Source: Plantactinospora soyae (GTDB taxonomy: Bacteria; Actinomycetota; Actinomycetes; Mycobacteriales; Micromonosporaceae). Taken from it: a stretch of DNA of 64,000 nucleotides. Within the stretch, counting starts at the first letter, position 1. Each line of letters starts with the position of its first letter. The position numbers and the translations under genes were made by a program. Of this stretch, positions 25,901-33,135 are shown in pieces. Below the pieces are notes generated by a model, which saw only the letters and a list, made by a program, of their open reading frames with translations, did no database searches and was not told where the DNA came from. The stretch spans positions 6,386,001 to 6,450,000 of the forward strand of contig NZ_JADBEB010000001.1 in assembly GCF_014874095.1 (NCBI RefSeq), read 5' to 3'.

Positions 25901-26224
25901 ATGTCCAACCTGACTCCGTCGGACGTGCGGAACATCGCCTTCAAGAAGCCGGCGCTGGGCCGGCGCGGGTACGACGAGCAGGAGGTCGACGAGTTTCTGG
26001 AGGAGGTCGAGAGCACCATCGCCGCCATGACCGAGGAGATCGCGACGCTGCGCGCGCAGTCGGGTCCCACCGGCACTCCACCATCGGCGATCACCGCACC
26101 ACTCGACCAGCAGGGCGTGGTGCTCGCCCAGCTCGAGGAGATCAAGGCCCAGCTCGGCCGGATCGAGTCCGCCGTCGGCGGGGGCCCGAGGTATCCGTTC
26201 GGGGATCCGATTTTCCGGAGTTGA
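25901..26224 (+). CDS. DivIVA-domain protein
   Basis: 107 residues. The start MSNLTPSDVRNIAFKKPALG and then RRGYDEQEVDEFLEEVESTI is the classic DivIVA/Wag31 N-terminal lipid-binding and coiled-coil motif. A second helical stretch (LAQLEEIKAQLGRIESAV) follows a Thr/Pro linker. It is much shorter than the essential Wag31 and lies away from the ftsZ region, so it is a paralogue. The ATG at 25901 follows GGGAGG. Likely peripheral membrane protein at curved sites; the partner is unknown. Confidence 0.87.
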   Translation: MSNLTPSDVRNIAFKKPALGRRGYDEQEVDEFLEEVESTIAAMTEEIATLRAQSGPTGTPPSAITAPLDQQGVVLAQLEEIKAQLGRIESAVGGGPRYPFGDPIFRS

Positions 26225-26304
26225 GCGACGGCGTCGAGCCGACCGACCGGGAAGTGTCGCACCCGATAGTCACACTGGGGCTACCCCTCGTCACAGGAGT
26301 GTCG

Positions 26305-27030
26305 ATGCCGCGAGTCAGTTCGTACCGACGCCGGGACGGTACCCGGGTCAGGGGCCACTACCGGTCCCGGCGTCCCGGCGGTGGCCGGTCCCGGCGGCCG
26401 TACGCCCGACGGCGCTCGTCCCGACCGGCCGCGCCGGACCGGTCCGGCTGGTGGCTCGCCGGAGTCGGCGGCGCGCTGGCCGCCGCCTGGGTGATCACCG
26501 AGTTCGTCCAGCGGCATCCGGTCTGGTCGACCCTCATCGCGATCGGGCTGGTGGCCGGCGGAATCGCCGTGCTGACCCTCGTGCTCAAGGCCCGCGCCCG
26601 GCGGGCGGCACAGGACCGGGCGCGGGCCCGCCACGTCGAGGCGACGGACGCGATGACCGGGCCGGAGTTCGAGGACTGGGTCGCCGGGGTGCTGGTCCGG
26701 TCCGGCTTCTCCGGGGTGCGGGTGTGCGGGGGCTCGGCCGATCGCGGCGCGGACATCACGGCGACCGCGCCGGACGGCCGCCGGGTCGTCGTGCAGTGCA
26801 AGCGACACGGCCCGACGAACCGGGTGGGTAGCGCGGCGATCCAGAAGTTCGCCGGAACCTGCCGCAGCATCCACGGTGGCGAGATCTGCGTGATCGTGAC
26901 CAACGGGTTGTTCGCGGCCGGCGACGGGCTCCGGCTCGCCCGGGAACTGGACATCGGCCTGGTCGACCGGTCGGCCCTGGCAGTCTGGGCCTACACCGGC
27001 TCGGCGCCGGCGGCCATCGGCCGCTACTGA
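26305..27030 (+). CDS. Membrane-anchored Mrr-like restriction endonuclease protein
   Basis: 241 residues. An Arg/Ser/Tyr-rich N-terminus is followed by two transmembrane helices (WWLAGVGGALAAAWVITEF and LIAIGLVAGGIAVLTLVL), then a basic segment and an Mrr-type nuclease domain. The domain shows GPEFEDWVAGVLVRSGFSG, the metal-ligand Asp in RGADITATAP and the QCK of VVVQCKRH. The ATG at 26305 follows AGGAG with five-base spacing. It overlaps the convergent GH5 gene by seven bases. Membrane-bound Mrr domains occur in defence and housekeeping contexts; no methyltransferase gene is nearby. Confidence 0.83.
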   Translation: MPRVSSYRRRDGTRVRGHYRSRRPGGGRSRRPYARRRSSRPAAPDRSGWWLAGVGGALAAAWVITEFVQRHPVWSTLIAIGLVAGGIAVLTLVLKARARRAAQDRARARHVEATDAMTGPEFEDWVAGVLVRSGFSGVRVCGGSADRGADITATAPDGRRVVVQCKRHGPTNRVGSAAIQKFAGTCRSIHGGEICVIVTNGLFAAGDGLRLARELDIGLVDRSALAVWAYTGSAPAAIGRY

Positions 27031-28427
27031 GGTCGTCGCTCCGCCGCCAGGTGCGCGCGCAGCGTCTCGACCAGGGCGTCCCGCCGGGTGCAGTCCCGCA
27101 GCGCGAACGAGGCGGCCAGTTCTTCGGCCTGGTCGGGAGTCACCCCCTCGAAGCACCGGCCGAAGTCCCGGACCATCGGCTCGGCGAGCAGGATGTGCCG
27201 GACCAGCAGGTGGATCCAGGCCCGGCGACCCCACGGGTACGGCTCGAAGTCCGGGTACTCCCGATCGAAGAGTTCCTCGATCGGGTCGAGGATCTGTCGG
27301 ACCTGCCGATCGGTACCGCCCCAGGAGTCCACGCCGAGCCGGGCCTTCTTCGCCACCACCGGTGCGATCCGCTGCCGGTACGGGCTCTGCTCGGCCGCGT
27401 ACACCAGCCCCTGCAACCCGACGTCCTTGTACGTCCACAGTGCCCAGCTCGCGCCGTGGGACCGGTAGATGTCGAGCTGGTCGCCGAGCAGCCGCAGCCG
27501 GGAGGCGTCCCGTTCCGGCTCACCGGTGTAGACCGGACCGAACTCGCCGATCCAGATCGGCGTACCGGTGCGCCGCATGAACTCGGTGCGCCGCAGGAAC
27601 GATCGCTCGACCGCCGACCTGTCGAAGTACTCGCCCCGGGTGATCCCCGGATACTCGCTGCCGGCGGCGATCCCCGGGAGCGCGTAGTCGTGCGCCGTGT
27701 AGACCGTGTCGGGAAACGGTTCGGTGAACATCGAGAAGTCGGTGGAGTAGCGGTTGCCGTCCAGGAACAGCACGTGCCGGGGGTCGACCTGACGGATCGC
27801 CCCGACGAGGCGTTCGTAGAAGGGCCCGATGACCTCGCCGGACGGATCGGCGGGTTCGTTGACCGGGTTGTAACCGGCCACCGCCGGGTTGTCCCGGTAC
27901 CGGTCGGCGATCGCCTCCCACAGGTGCACGACCCGGTCCTGGAAGTGCCGGTGGGTCCAGAAGTGCGCCCAGTGGGTGGGGTTGTCACTGTGCCAGTTCT
28001 GGTTCTGGTGTCCGGGCACCGCGTGCAGGTCGAGGATGGTGTAGAGGCCGGCGTCGGCGCACTGCTCGACGACCCGGTCCAGCCAGTGGAATCCCTCCGG
28101 CTTGAGTACGAACGGACGGTCGTCGTCCTCGAAGTGCCGGTAGTTGAACGGCACCCGTACCGAGTTGAAGCCCAACGAGGCGAGGTAGCCGGCGTCCTCG
28201 GCGGCGAAGAAGTCGGTCAGGAACCGCGCGAAGAAGCGCTGGTAGCCCTCGTCGCCGAGGGCCGCGCGCAGGGCCTGGCGCTGCTGGGACTCGGTCCCCG
28301 GGTAGCCGGTGATGAAGTTCTCCATGTTGAGCCAGCCGCCGAGGCCGACTCCGGCGAGGGTCACGACCGTTCCGGTGGCGTCGACGAGCCGGTCGCCGTC
28401 GACCCGGATCCAGGGCAGCTTCTTCAT
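27024..28427 (-). CDS. GH5 family glycoside hydrolase
   Basis: 467-residue intracellular-looking (no signal peptide) GH5 enzyme with a TIM barrel. The N-terminal LAGVGLGGWLNMENF is typical. The acid/base Glu191 is in NPVNEPAD and the nucleophile Glu295 in WIGEFGP; His in LDLHAVPG and TAHDYAL fit the family's active-site residues. The C-terminal 100 residues are not catalytic. The ATG at 28427 follows AGGAGG. It lies eight bases after a LacI-type regulator gene, so they share a transcript and it belongs to a sugar regulon with the divergent ABC importer. Oligosaccharides imported by that transporter are the likely substrate. Confidence 0.9.
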   Translation of the reverse strand: MKKLPWIRVDGDRLVDATGTVVTLAGVGLGGWLNMENFITGYPGTESQQRQALRAALGDEGYQRFFARFLTDFFAAEDAGYLASLGFNSVRVPFNYRHFEDDDRPFVLKPEGFHWLDRVVEQCADAGLYTILDLHAVPGHQNQNWHSDNPTHWAHFWTHRHFQDRVVHLWEAIADRYRDNPAVAGYNPVNEPADPSGEVIGPFYERLVGAIRQVDPRHVLFLDGNRYSTDFSMFTEPFPDTVYTAHDYALPGIAAGSEYPGITRGEYFDRSAVERSFLRRTEFMRRTGTPIWIGEFGPVYTGEPERDASRLRLLGDQLDIYRSHGASWALWTYKDVGLQGLVYAAEQSPYRQRIAPVVAKKARLGVDSWGGTDRQVRQILDPIEELFDREYPDFEPYPWGRRAWIHLLVRHILLAEPMVRDFGRCFEGVTPDQAEELAASFALRDCTRRDALVETLRAHLAAERRPQ

Positions 28428-28435
28428 GTCGCCTC

Positions 28436-29566
28436 CTAACTGCGTTGCGCACTCCGTCCCGCCGGAACCGGACCGGTGCTCTCCCGGACCAGCAGGCGGG
28501 GCTGGAATGCGACGTTGTGCCCGGCCGGTCCGCCGTTCATCAGCGTCCAGAGCCGGTCCCAGGCCTGCCGGCCCAGTTCGTTGCGGGGAATCGATGCCGT
28601 GGTCAGCGGCGGGGTGGTGTAGCGGGCGAAGGGGATGTCGTCGAAGCCGGTGACGGAGATGTCCTGCGGCACCGCGACCCCCAGCTCGTGCAGCCCGCTC
28701 AGCGCGCCGAAGGCCACCATGTCGTTGAACGCCACCACCGCGGTCGCGTCGGCGTCGCGTACCGCCCGGGCTGCCGCGTGTCCGTCGTCGAAGGTGGCGC
28801 CGCAGGCGAGTTCGACGAACGTACAGGCCGGTTCGCTGGCGCAGGCCGCGCGCAATGCGGCCCGGCGGTCCCGGTTCGACGTACTGGCCGCCGGGCCGGC
28901 GAGGTAGAGCAGCCGCCGATGGCCGAGGGATCGCAGATGGGCCACGATCGCGGCGATTCCGGCGGAGTAGTCGACCGACAGCGACGGCACGCTGCTGCCC
29001 GGCAGGTCCCGGTTGAGCAGTACGAGCGGCGCGAGCCGTTCGCTGAGGGCCCGCAGCTCGGCCTCGGGCACCCGGGGCGCGGCGAGTACCAGGCCGTCGG
29101 AGCGGCGTCGGGCCTCCACCGCCAGGATCGCCTCCTCGGCGGCGTTCTCGTTGGACTCGGCGACCAGCAGTCGGTGCCCGTGGGTGCCGGCGGCGTGGCT
29201 GAGTCCCCGGAGCACGTCCTGGAACATCGGGTTGGCCAGGTCCGGCACGATCAGCGAGACCGTGCTGGTCCGGCCGAGCGCGAGGCTGCGGGCGACCAGG
29301 CTGGGCTCGTAGTTCAGGGCCTCGGCGGCGGCGCGGACCCGGGCGGCGAGTTCGGGCGCGACGGTGGGACTGCCGTTCATCACCCGCGACACGGTCGCCC
29401 GGGACACTCCGGCCGCCTCGGCGACCCGGCCGATCGTGGCGGCGGGGCGGTCCGGGCGGCTCCGGGCGCGCCGAGTGCGGCGGCCGGGCTGCCCGTCCGG
29501 CTCCGCGCCGGTCCGGTGGTCGGCGGGGGACGGTGCTGCGCTGCGGTGCTCACCGGTCGGGCTCAT
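28436..29566 (-). CDS. LacI-family transcriptional regulator of the sugar regulon
   Basis: 376 residues. After a Pro/Arg-rich start, the LacI helix-turn-helix is ATIGRVAEAAGVSRATVSRVMNGSPTVAPEL and the hinge helix is YEPSLVARSLALGRT. The effector domain shows IVPDLANPMF, LVLLNRDLPG and ISVTGFDDIPFARYTTPPLTT. The ATG at 29566 follows GGGGAGA. It is divergent from a sugar ABC importer and co-transcribed with GH5; several near-identical palindromic sites lie in the shared promoter region, so it most likely represses both arms. Confidence 0.92.
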   Translation of the reverse strand: MSPTGEHRSAAPSPADHRTGAEPDGQPGRRTRRARSRPDRPAATIGRVAEAAGVSRATVSRVMNGSPTVAPELAARVRAAAEALNYEPSLVARSLALGRTSTVSLIVPDLANPMFQDVLRGLSHAAGTHGHRLLVAESNENAAEEAILAVEARRRSDGLVLAAPRVPEAELRALSERLAPLVLLNRDLPGSSVPSLSVDYSAGIAAIVAHLRSLGHRRLLYLAGPAASTSNRDRRAALRAACASEPACTFVELACGATFDDGHAAARAVRDADATAVVAFNDMVAFGALSGLHELGVAVPQDISVTGFDDIPFARYTTPPLTTASIPRNELGRQAWDRLWTLMNGGPAGHNVAFQPRLLVRESTGPVPAGRSAQRS

Positions 29567-29748
29567 CTCGTGTCTCCCCTGCGCGGCCGACCGTGCTTTC
29601 CGTCCGATCAGGACGGACGAACTCGCGGGCGGCGCGGCCACGTCCGCAGGGAACCCCCGAGTGGCACCTCGGTGGCCGCCGCGAAGGCGTGGGAGCGCAC
29701 GGTAACCGCTCGTTGACGTCCTGCTGACTGCCTGGCGGGCCTCGAAGA

Positions 29749-29757
29749 TACCGGTTA
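29749..29757. promoter_or_regulatory. LacI-type operator-like site O1
   Basis: TACCGGTTA, matching the core ACCGGTT of site O2. It lies near the predicted LacI gene promoter on the minus strand (TTGCTA and TATCTT, 18 bases apart), so binding could autoregulate the repressor. Confidence 0.5.
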
Positions 29758-29770
29758 CCCGATCTTGATA

Positions 29771-29782
29771 GCAACCGGTTTC
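29771..29782. promoter_or_regulatory. LacI-type operator-like site O2
   Basis: GCAACCGGTTTC is a near-perfect palindrome with the central CG typical of LacI-family operators. It is in the 405-base gap between the LacI gene (start 29566) and the sugar permease (start 29972). Confidence 0.6.
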
Positions 29783-29845
29783 TTTGATCTTCGCTTCGAC
29801 CTGCGCCGGAATGTTTCCACAGGTGGACGGCCTACATTTGTCTCG

Positions 29846-29882
29846 TTGACAGTTGATGTTGGCTTTGTTAGAAACTGGTTAC
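29846..29882 (+). promoter_or_regulatory. Promoter and operator O3 of the sugar ABC importer operon
   Basis: TTGACA (29846-29851) and TAGAAA (29869-29874) are separated by 17 bases, a good housekeeping-type promoter. GAAACTGGTTAC (29871-29882) overlaps the -10 hexamer and differs from O2 at few positions, so a LacI-type repressor bound there would block transcription. The transporter start lies about 100 bases downstream. Confidence 0.65.
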
Positions 29883-29971
29883 TCGGCCCAGAACCGGGCC
29901 CTGCGGGCATGATGGGCATGACGGGCATGGTCGACGCTCCACTCGCGACATCTCCGGCGAAGGGTGCTCTG

Positions 29972-30886
29972 ATGAGCGATCGCACGGGCACACCTGCACG
30001 ACGGTCGGGTCCTCGACGCCGCGACAACCGGGTGGCGTACGGCTTCCTGGCGCCGTGGATCGTCGGGATGCTGGTCTTCACCATCGGGCCGATCCTGGCG
30101 TCGCTGTATCTCTCCTTCACCGACTACACGCTGCTCAGTCCACCGCAGTGGTTGGGGCTGGAGAACTACCAGCGGATGCTGGAGGACTCCCGGCTGCACA
30201 AGTCACTGCTGGTCACCTTCCAGTACGTCTTCGTCTCGGTTCCTCTCCAACTGGTCCTGGCCCTCGGGCTGGCGCTGCTGCTCAACCGTGGGGTACGCGG
30301 GCTGAGCATCTACCGGTCGGTGTACTACCTGCCGTCACTGCTGGCCGGAAGCGTCTCCATCGCGATCCTGTGGCGCCAGATCTTCGGCAGCGAGGGACTG
30401 ATCAACCAACTGCTCGCCCGGGTCGGCATCGAGGGTGTGAGCTGGGTGTCCCACCCCGACTTCGCGCTCGGCACGCTGGTCGTGCTGAACGCCTGGACGT
30501 TCGGGGCGCCGATGGTCATCTTCCTGGCCGGCCTGCGCCAGATACCCGCCACCTACTACGAGGCGGCCTCGGTCGACGGCGCCGGCCGGATGTCGCAGTT
30601 CTTCCGGATCACGATCCCGCTGCTGACGCCGATCATCTTCTTCAACCTGATCCTCCAGATGATCGGTGCCTTCCAGAGCTTCACCCAGGCCTTCGTGGTC
30701 AGCGGCGGTTCGGGTGGCCCGGCGGACTCCACGCTGCTGTACACGCTCTACCTCTACGAGCGGGGCTTCGGCTCGTTCGAGATGGGGTACGCGTCCGCGA
30801 TGGCCTGGACGCTGCTGGTCATCATCGCCGGCCTGACCGGCGTCAACTTCCTCTTCGCCAAGCGATGGGTGTTCTACGGTGACTGA
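29972..30886 (+). CDS. Sugar ABC transporter permease (MalF/UgpA-like)
   Basis: 304-residue membrane subunit with six helices of an oligosaccharide importer (CUT1 class). Motifs include YGFLAPWIVGMLVFTIGPI at the first helix and the EAA loop (YEAASVDGAGRMSQFFRITIPLL) that contacts the ATPase. I start at the ATG at 29972 (MSDRTG) because the preceding region holds promoter and operator sites, although the frame is open from 29765. It overlaps the second permease gene by eight bases. No ATPase gene follows, as is usual for actinobacteria where MsiK is shared. Confidence 0.92.
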   Translation: MSDRTGTPARRSGPRRRDNRVAYGFLAPWIVGMLVFTIGPILASLYLSFTDYTLLSPPQWLGLENYQRMLEDSRLHKSLLVTFQYVFVSVPLQLVLALGLALLLNRGVRGLSIYRSVYYLPSLLAGSVSIAILWRQIFGSEGLINQLLARVGIEGVSWVSHPDFALGTLVVLNAWTFGAPMVIFLAGLRQIPATYYEAASVDGAGRMSQFFRITIPLLTPIIFFNLILQMIGAFQSFTQAFVVSGGSGGPADSTLLYTLYLYERGFGSFEMGYASAMAWTLLVIIAGLTGVNFLFAKRWVFYGD

Positions 30887-31754
30887 GCCGACGACCACGG
30901 CCGGGGTCCGCCCGGCGTCCCGAGCCGATCCGCCGGCCCGACGGATCTCCAAACACGCCCTGCTGATCATCTTCGGCGTGGTGATGATCTACCCGTTGCT
31001 CTGGATGGTGTCGAGTTCGGTAAAGCCGACCGAGGTCATCTTCCGGGACCCGTCGATCTGGCCGCGCCAGTTCGATCTGGGCAACTACACCGACGGCTGG
31101 ACGGCGCTGGCCCAGCCGTTCCACCACTACCTGTGGAACTCCGCGGTGATCGCGGCCGCCTCGATCGTCGGCAACCTGCTCTCCTGCTCACTGGCGGCGT
31201 ACGCGTTCGCGCGGCTGGAGTTCCGGGGTCGCCGTACGCTCTTCGCCGCGATGCTCGCCACGATGATGCTGCCGATCCACGTGCTGATCGTGCCGCAGTA
31301 CGTGCTCTTCTCGCAGCTCGACTGGATCAACACCAGCCTGCCGCTGATCGTCCCGAAGTTCCTCGCCACGGACGCCTTCTTCATCTTCCTGATGGTGCAG
31401 TTCATCCGGTCGCTGCCCCGGGAACTGGACGAGGCCGCCCGGATGGACGGCTGCGGACACCTACGGATCTACTGGCGGATCATCATGCCGCTCTCCGTAC
31501 CGGCGCTCGCGACCTCGGCGCTGTTCACTTTCATCTGGACCTGGAACGATTTCTTCAGCCAGCTCATCTTCCTGACCAACCCCGACCTCTACACCGTGCC
31601 GGTCGCTCTGCGGTCGTTCATGGACGGACAGGGTGAGACGGCCTGGGGCCAGTTGTTCGCGATGTCCATCGTCGGGTTGGCGCCGATCTTCGGCTTCTTC
31701 CTGGCCGGCCAGCGCTACCTGACCCAGGGCCTCGCCACCACCGGCCTGAAGTAG
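30879..31754 (+). CDS. Sugar ABC transporter permease (MalG/UgpE-like)
   Basis: 291-residue partner permease. It shows the CUT1 EAA loop (LDEAARMDGCGHLRIYWRIIMPLS) and a C-terminal YLTQGLATTGLK that is typical of MalG-like subunits. Translation starts at a GTG at 30879 inside the end of the upstream permease gene. It forms a heterodimer with that permease. Confidence 0.93.
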   Translation: MTEPTTTAGVRPASRADPPARRISKHALLIIFGVVMIYPLLWMVSSSVKPTEVIFRDPSIWPRQFDLGNYTDGWTALAQPFHHYLWNSAVIAAASIVGNLLSCSLAAYAFARLEFRGRRTLFAAMLATMMLPIHVLIVPQYVLFSQLDWINTSLPLIVPKFLATDAFFIFLMVQFIRSLPRELDEAARMDGCGHLRIYWRIIMPLSVPALATSALFTFIWTWNDFFSQLIFLTNPDLYTVPVALRSFMDGQGETAWGQLFAMSIVGLAPIFGFFLAGQRYLTQGLATTGLK

Positions 31755-31790
31755 TTCCACCTGCGGTACCCGCACCATCGAGATCGGTCA

Positions 31791-31804
31791 GTGAACCGTT
31801 TCAC
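31791..31804. promoter_or_regulatory. Operator-like palindrome before the sugar-binding protein gene
   Basis: GTGAACCGTTTCAC is an imperfect palindrome with GTGAA and TTCAC arms. It lies in the 88-base gap before the binding-protein gene and could be a further LacI-type site that tunes expression of that gene. Confidence 0.4.
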
Positions 31805-31842
31805 ACCTCCTGCCGACACCCACCGTCCGACAAGGAGTTCCG

Positions 31843-33135
31843 ATGCGAGCCAGATCCACCCGACACCGCCTGACGGCGGTCGCTGTCTCGGCCGTCGCGC
31901 TGCTGGCCGTCTCCGCCTGCGGAGACTCCGGGGGCGACGACGGCCCCGTCCAGTTGCGTTTCTCCTGGTGGGGAAATAACGACCGGGCGGCGGCCACCCA
32001 ACGGGTCATCGACGCGTTCCAGACCGCGAATCCGGACATCAAGGTGACCGGTTCGTCGGCCGACTTCAACGCCTACTTCGACCGACTCGCCACCGAGGTC
32101 GCGGCGGGCGACGCACCGGACGTGATCACCCTGGGCGGGGCCTACCCCCGGGAGTACGGCGACCGGGGTGCGCTGCTCGACCTGGCCCGGGTCTCCGCCG
32201 AGCTGAAGACCGACAAGATCGATCCGGCGGCGCTGGGCAACGGGCGTTTCGAGGACAAGCAGTTCGGGGTCCCGACCGGGGTCAACACCTTCGCGATGGT
32301 GGTCAACCCGACCGTGTTCTCCAAGGCCGGCGTGCCGCTGCCCGACGACAGCAAGTGGACCTGGGACGACTTCAGCCGGATCGCCCGGGAGATCTCGGCG
32401 AAATCCCCGAAGGGCACCTACGGGGTGGCCGACCCGACCAGTGCCGACATGTTCGACCTGTACTCGCGGCAGCGCGGCGAGGCGCTCTACACCCCCGAGG
32501 GCAAGGTCGCGATCAGCCGGCAGACCGTCACGGACTGGTGGACGATGACCACCGGACTGCGGGACTCCGGTGCCACCCCGCCCGCCTCGGTGACCACGGA
32601 GCTGGAGGGCCAGCCGGCGCCGGAGCAGACTCTGATGGGTCGCGGCCTGGCCGGGATGCAGTTCGACTGGAGCAACCAGCTCGGTGCGCTGCGCAAGGCG
32701 TCCGGGCAGCCGCTGGAACTGCTGCGCGCGCCGGGGGAGAGCACCCAGAAGCCCGGCATGTGGCTCCAGGCCTCGCAGATCTACACCATCAACGCCCGGT
32801 CCGAGCACCCCAAGGAGGCGGCGAAGTTCGTCGCCTTCCTGGTGAACAGCCCGGAGGCGGGGAAGATCATCCTGACCGACCGGGGCATCCCGGCGAACTC
32901 GGAGGTCCTGACCGCCGTGGTGCCGGCGCTCAACCCGGACCAGTCCGCCCAGGCGAAGTTCATCGAGCGGGCGACGCCGCAGGCCGGCCCGCCGCTGGTG
33001 ATCGGGCCGACCGGCTCCACCGACACCCGGCTCATCGTGCAGCGGCTCAACGCCGAGGTGCTGTTCAACCGCAAGTCCCCGGCCGACAGCGCGGCCGAGT
33101 TCATCAAGCAGGTCGAGGCGGCGATCGGGAAGTGA
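31843..33135 (+). CDS. Extracellular sugar-binding lipoprotein (CUT1-type)
   Basis: 430-residue solute-binding protein. A signal peptide ends in lipobox LAVSAC followed by GDSGGDDG. The domain shows LRFSWWGNNDRAAATQRVIDAFQ, LATEVAAGDAPDVITLGG and MQFDWSNQLGAL, typical of CUT1 binding proteins. The ATG at 31843 follows AAGGAG. It is the third gene of the importer operon and its stop overlaps the GTG of the GH65-like gene. Ligand most likely an oligosaccharide. Confidence 0.93.
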   Translation: MRARSTRHRLTAVAVSAVALLAVSACGDSGGDDGPVQLRFSWWGNNDRAAATQRVIDAFQTANPDIKVTGSSADFNAYFDRLATEVAAGDAPDVITLGGAYPREYGDRGALLDLARVSAELKTDKIDPAALGNGRFEDKQFGVPTGVNTFAMVVNPTVFSKAGVPLPDDSKWTWDDFSRIAREISAKSPKGTYGVADPTSADMFDLYSRQRGEALYTPEGKVAISRQTVTDWWTMTTGLRDSGATPPASVTTELEGQPAPEQTLMGRGLAGMQFDWSNQLGALRKASGQPLELLRAPGESTQKPGMWLQASQIYTINARSEHPKEAAKFVAFLVNSPEAGKIILTDRGIPANSEVLTAVVPALNPDQSAQAKFIERATPQAGPPLVIGPTGSTDTRLIVQRLNAEVLFNRKSPADSAAEFIKQVEAAIGK

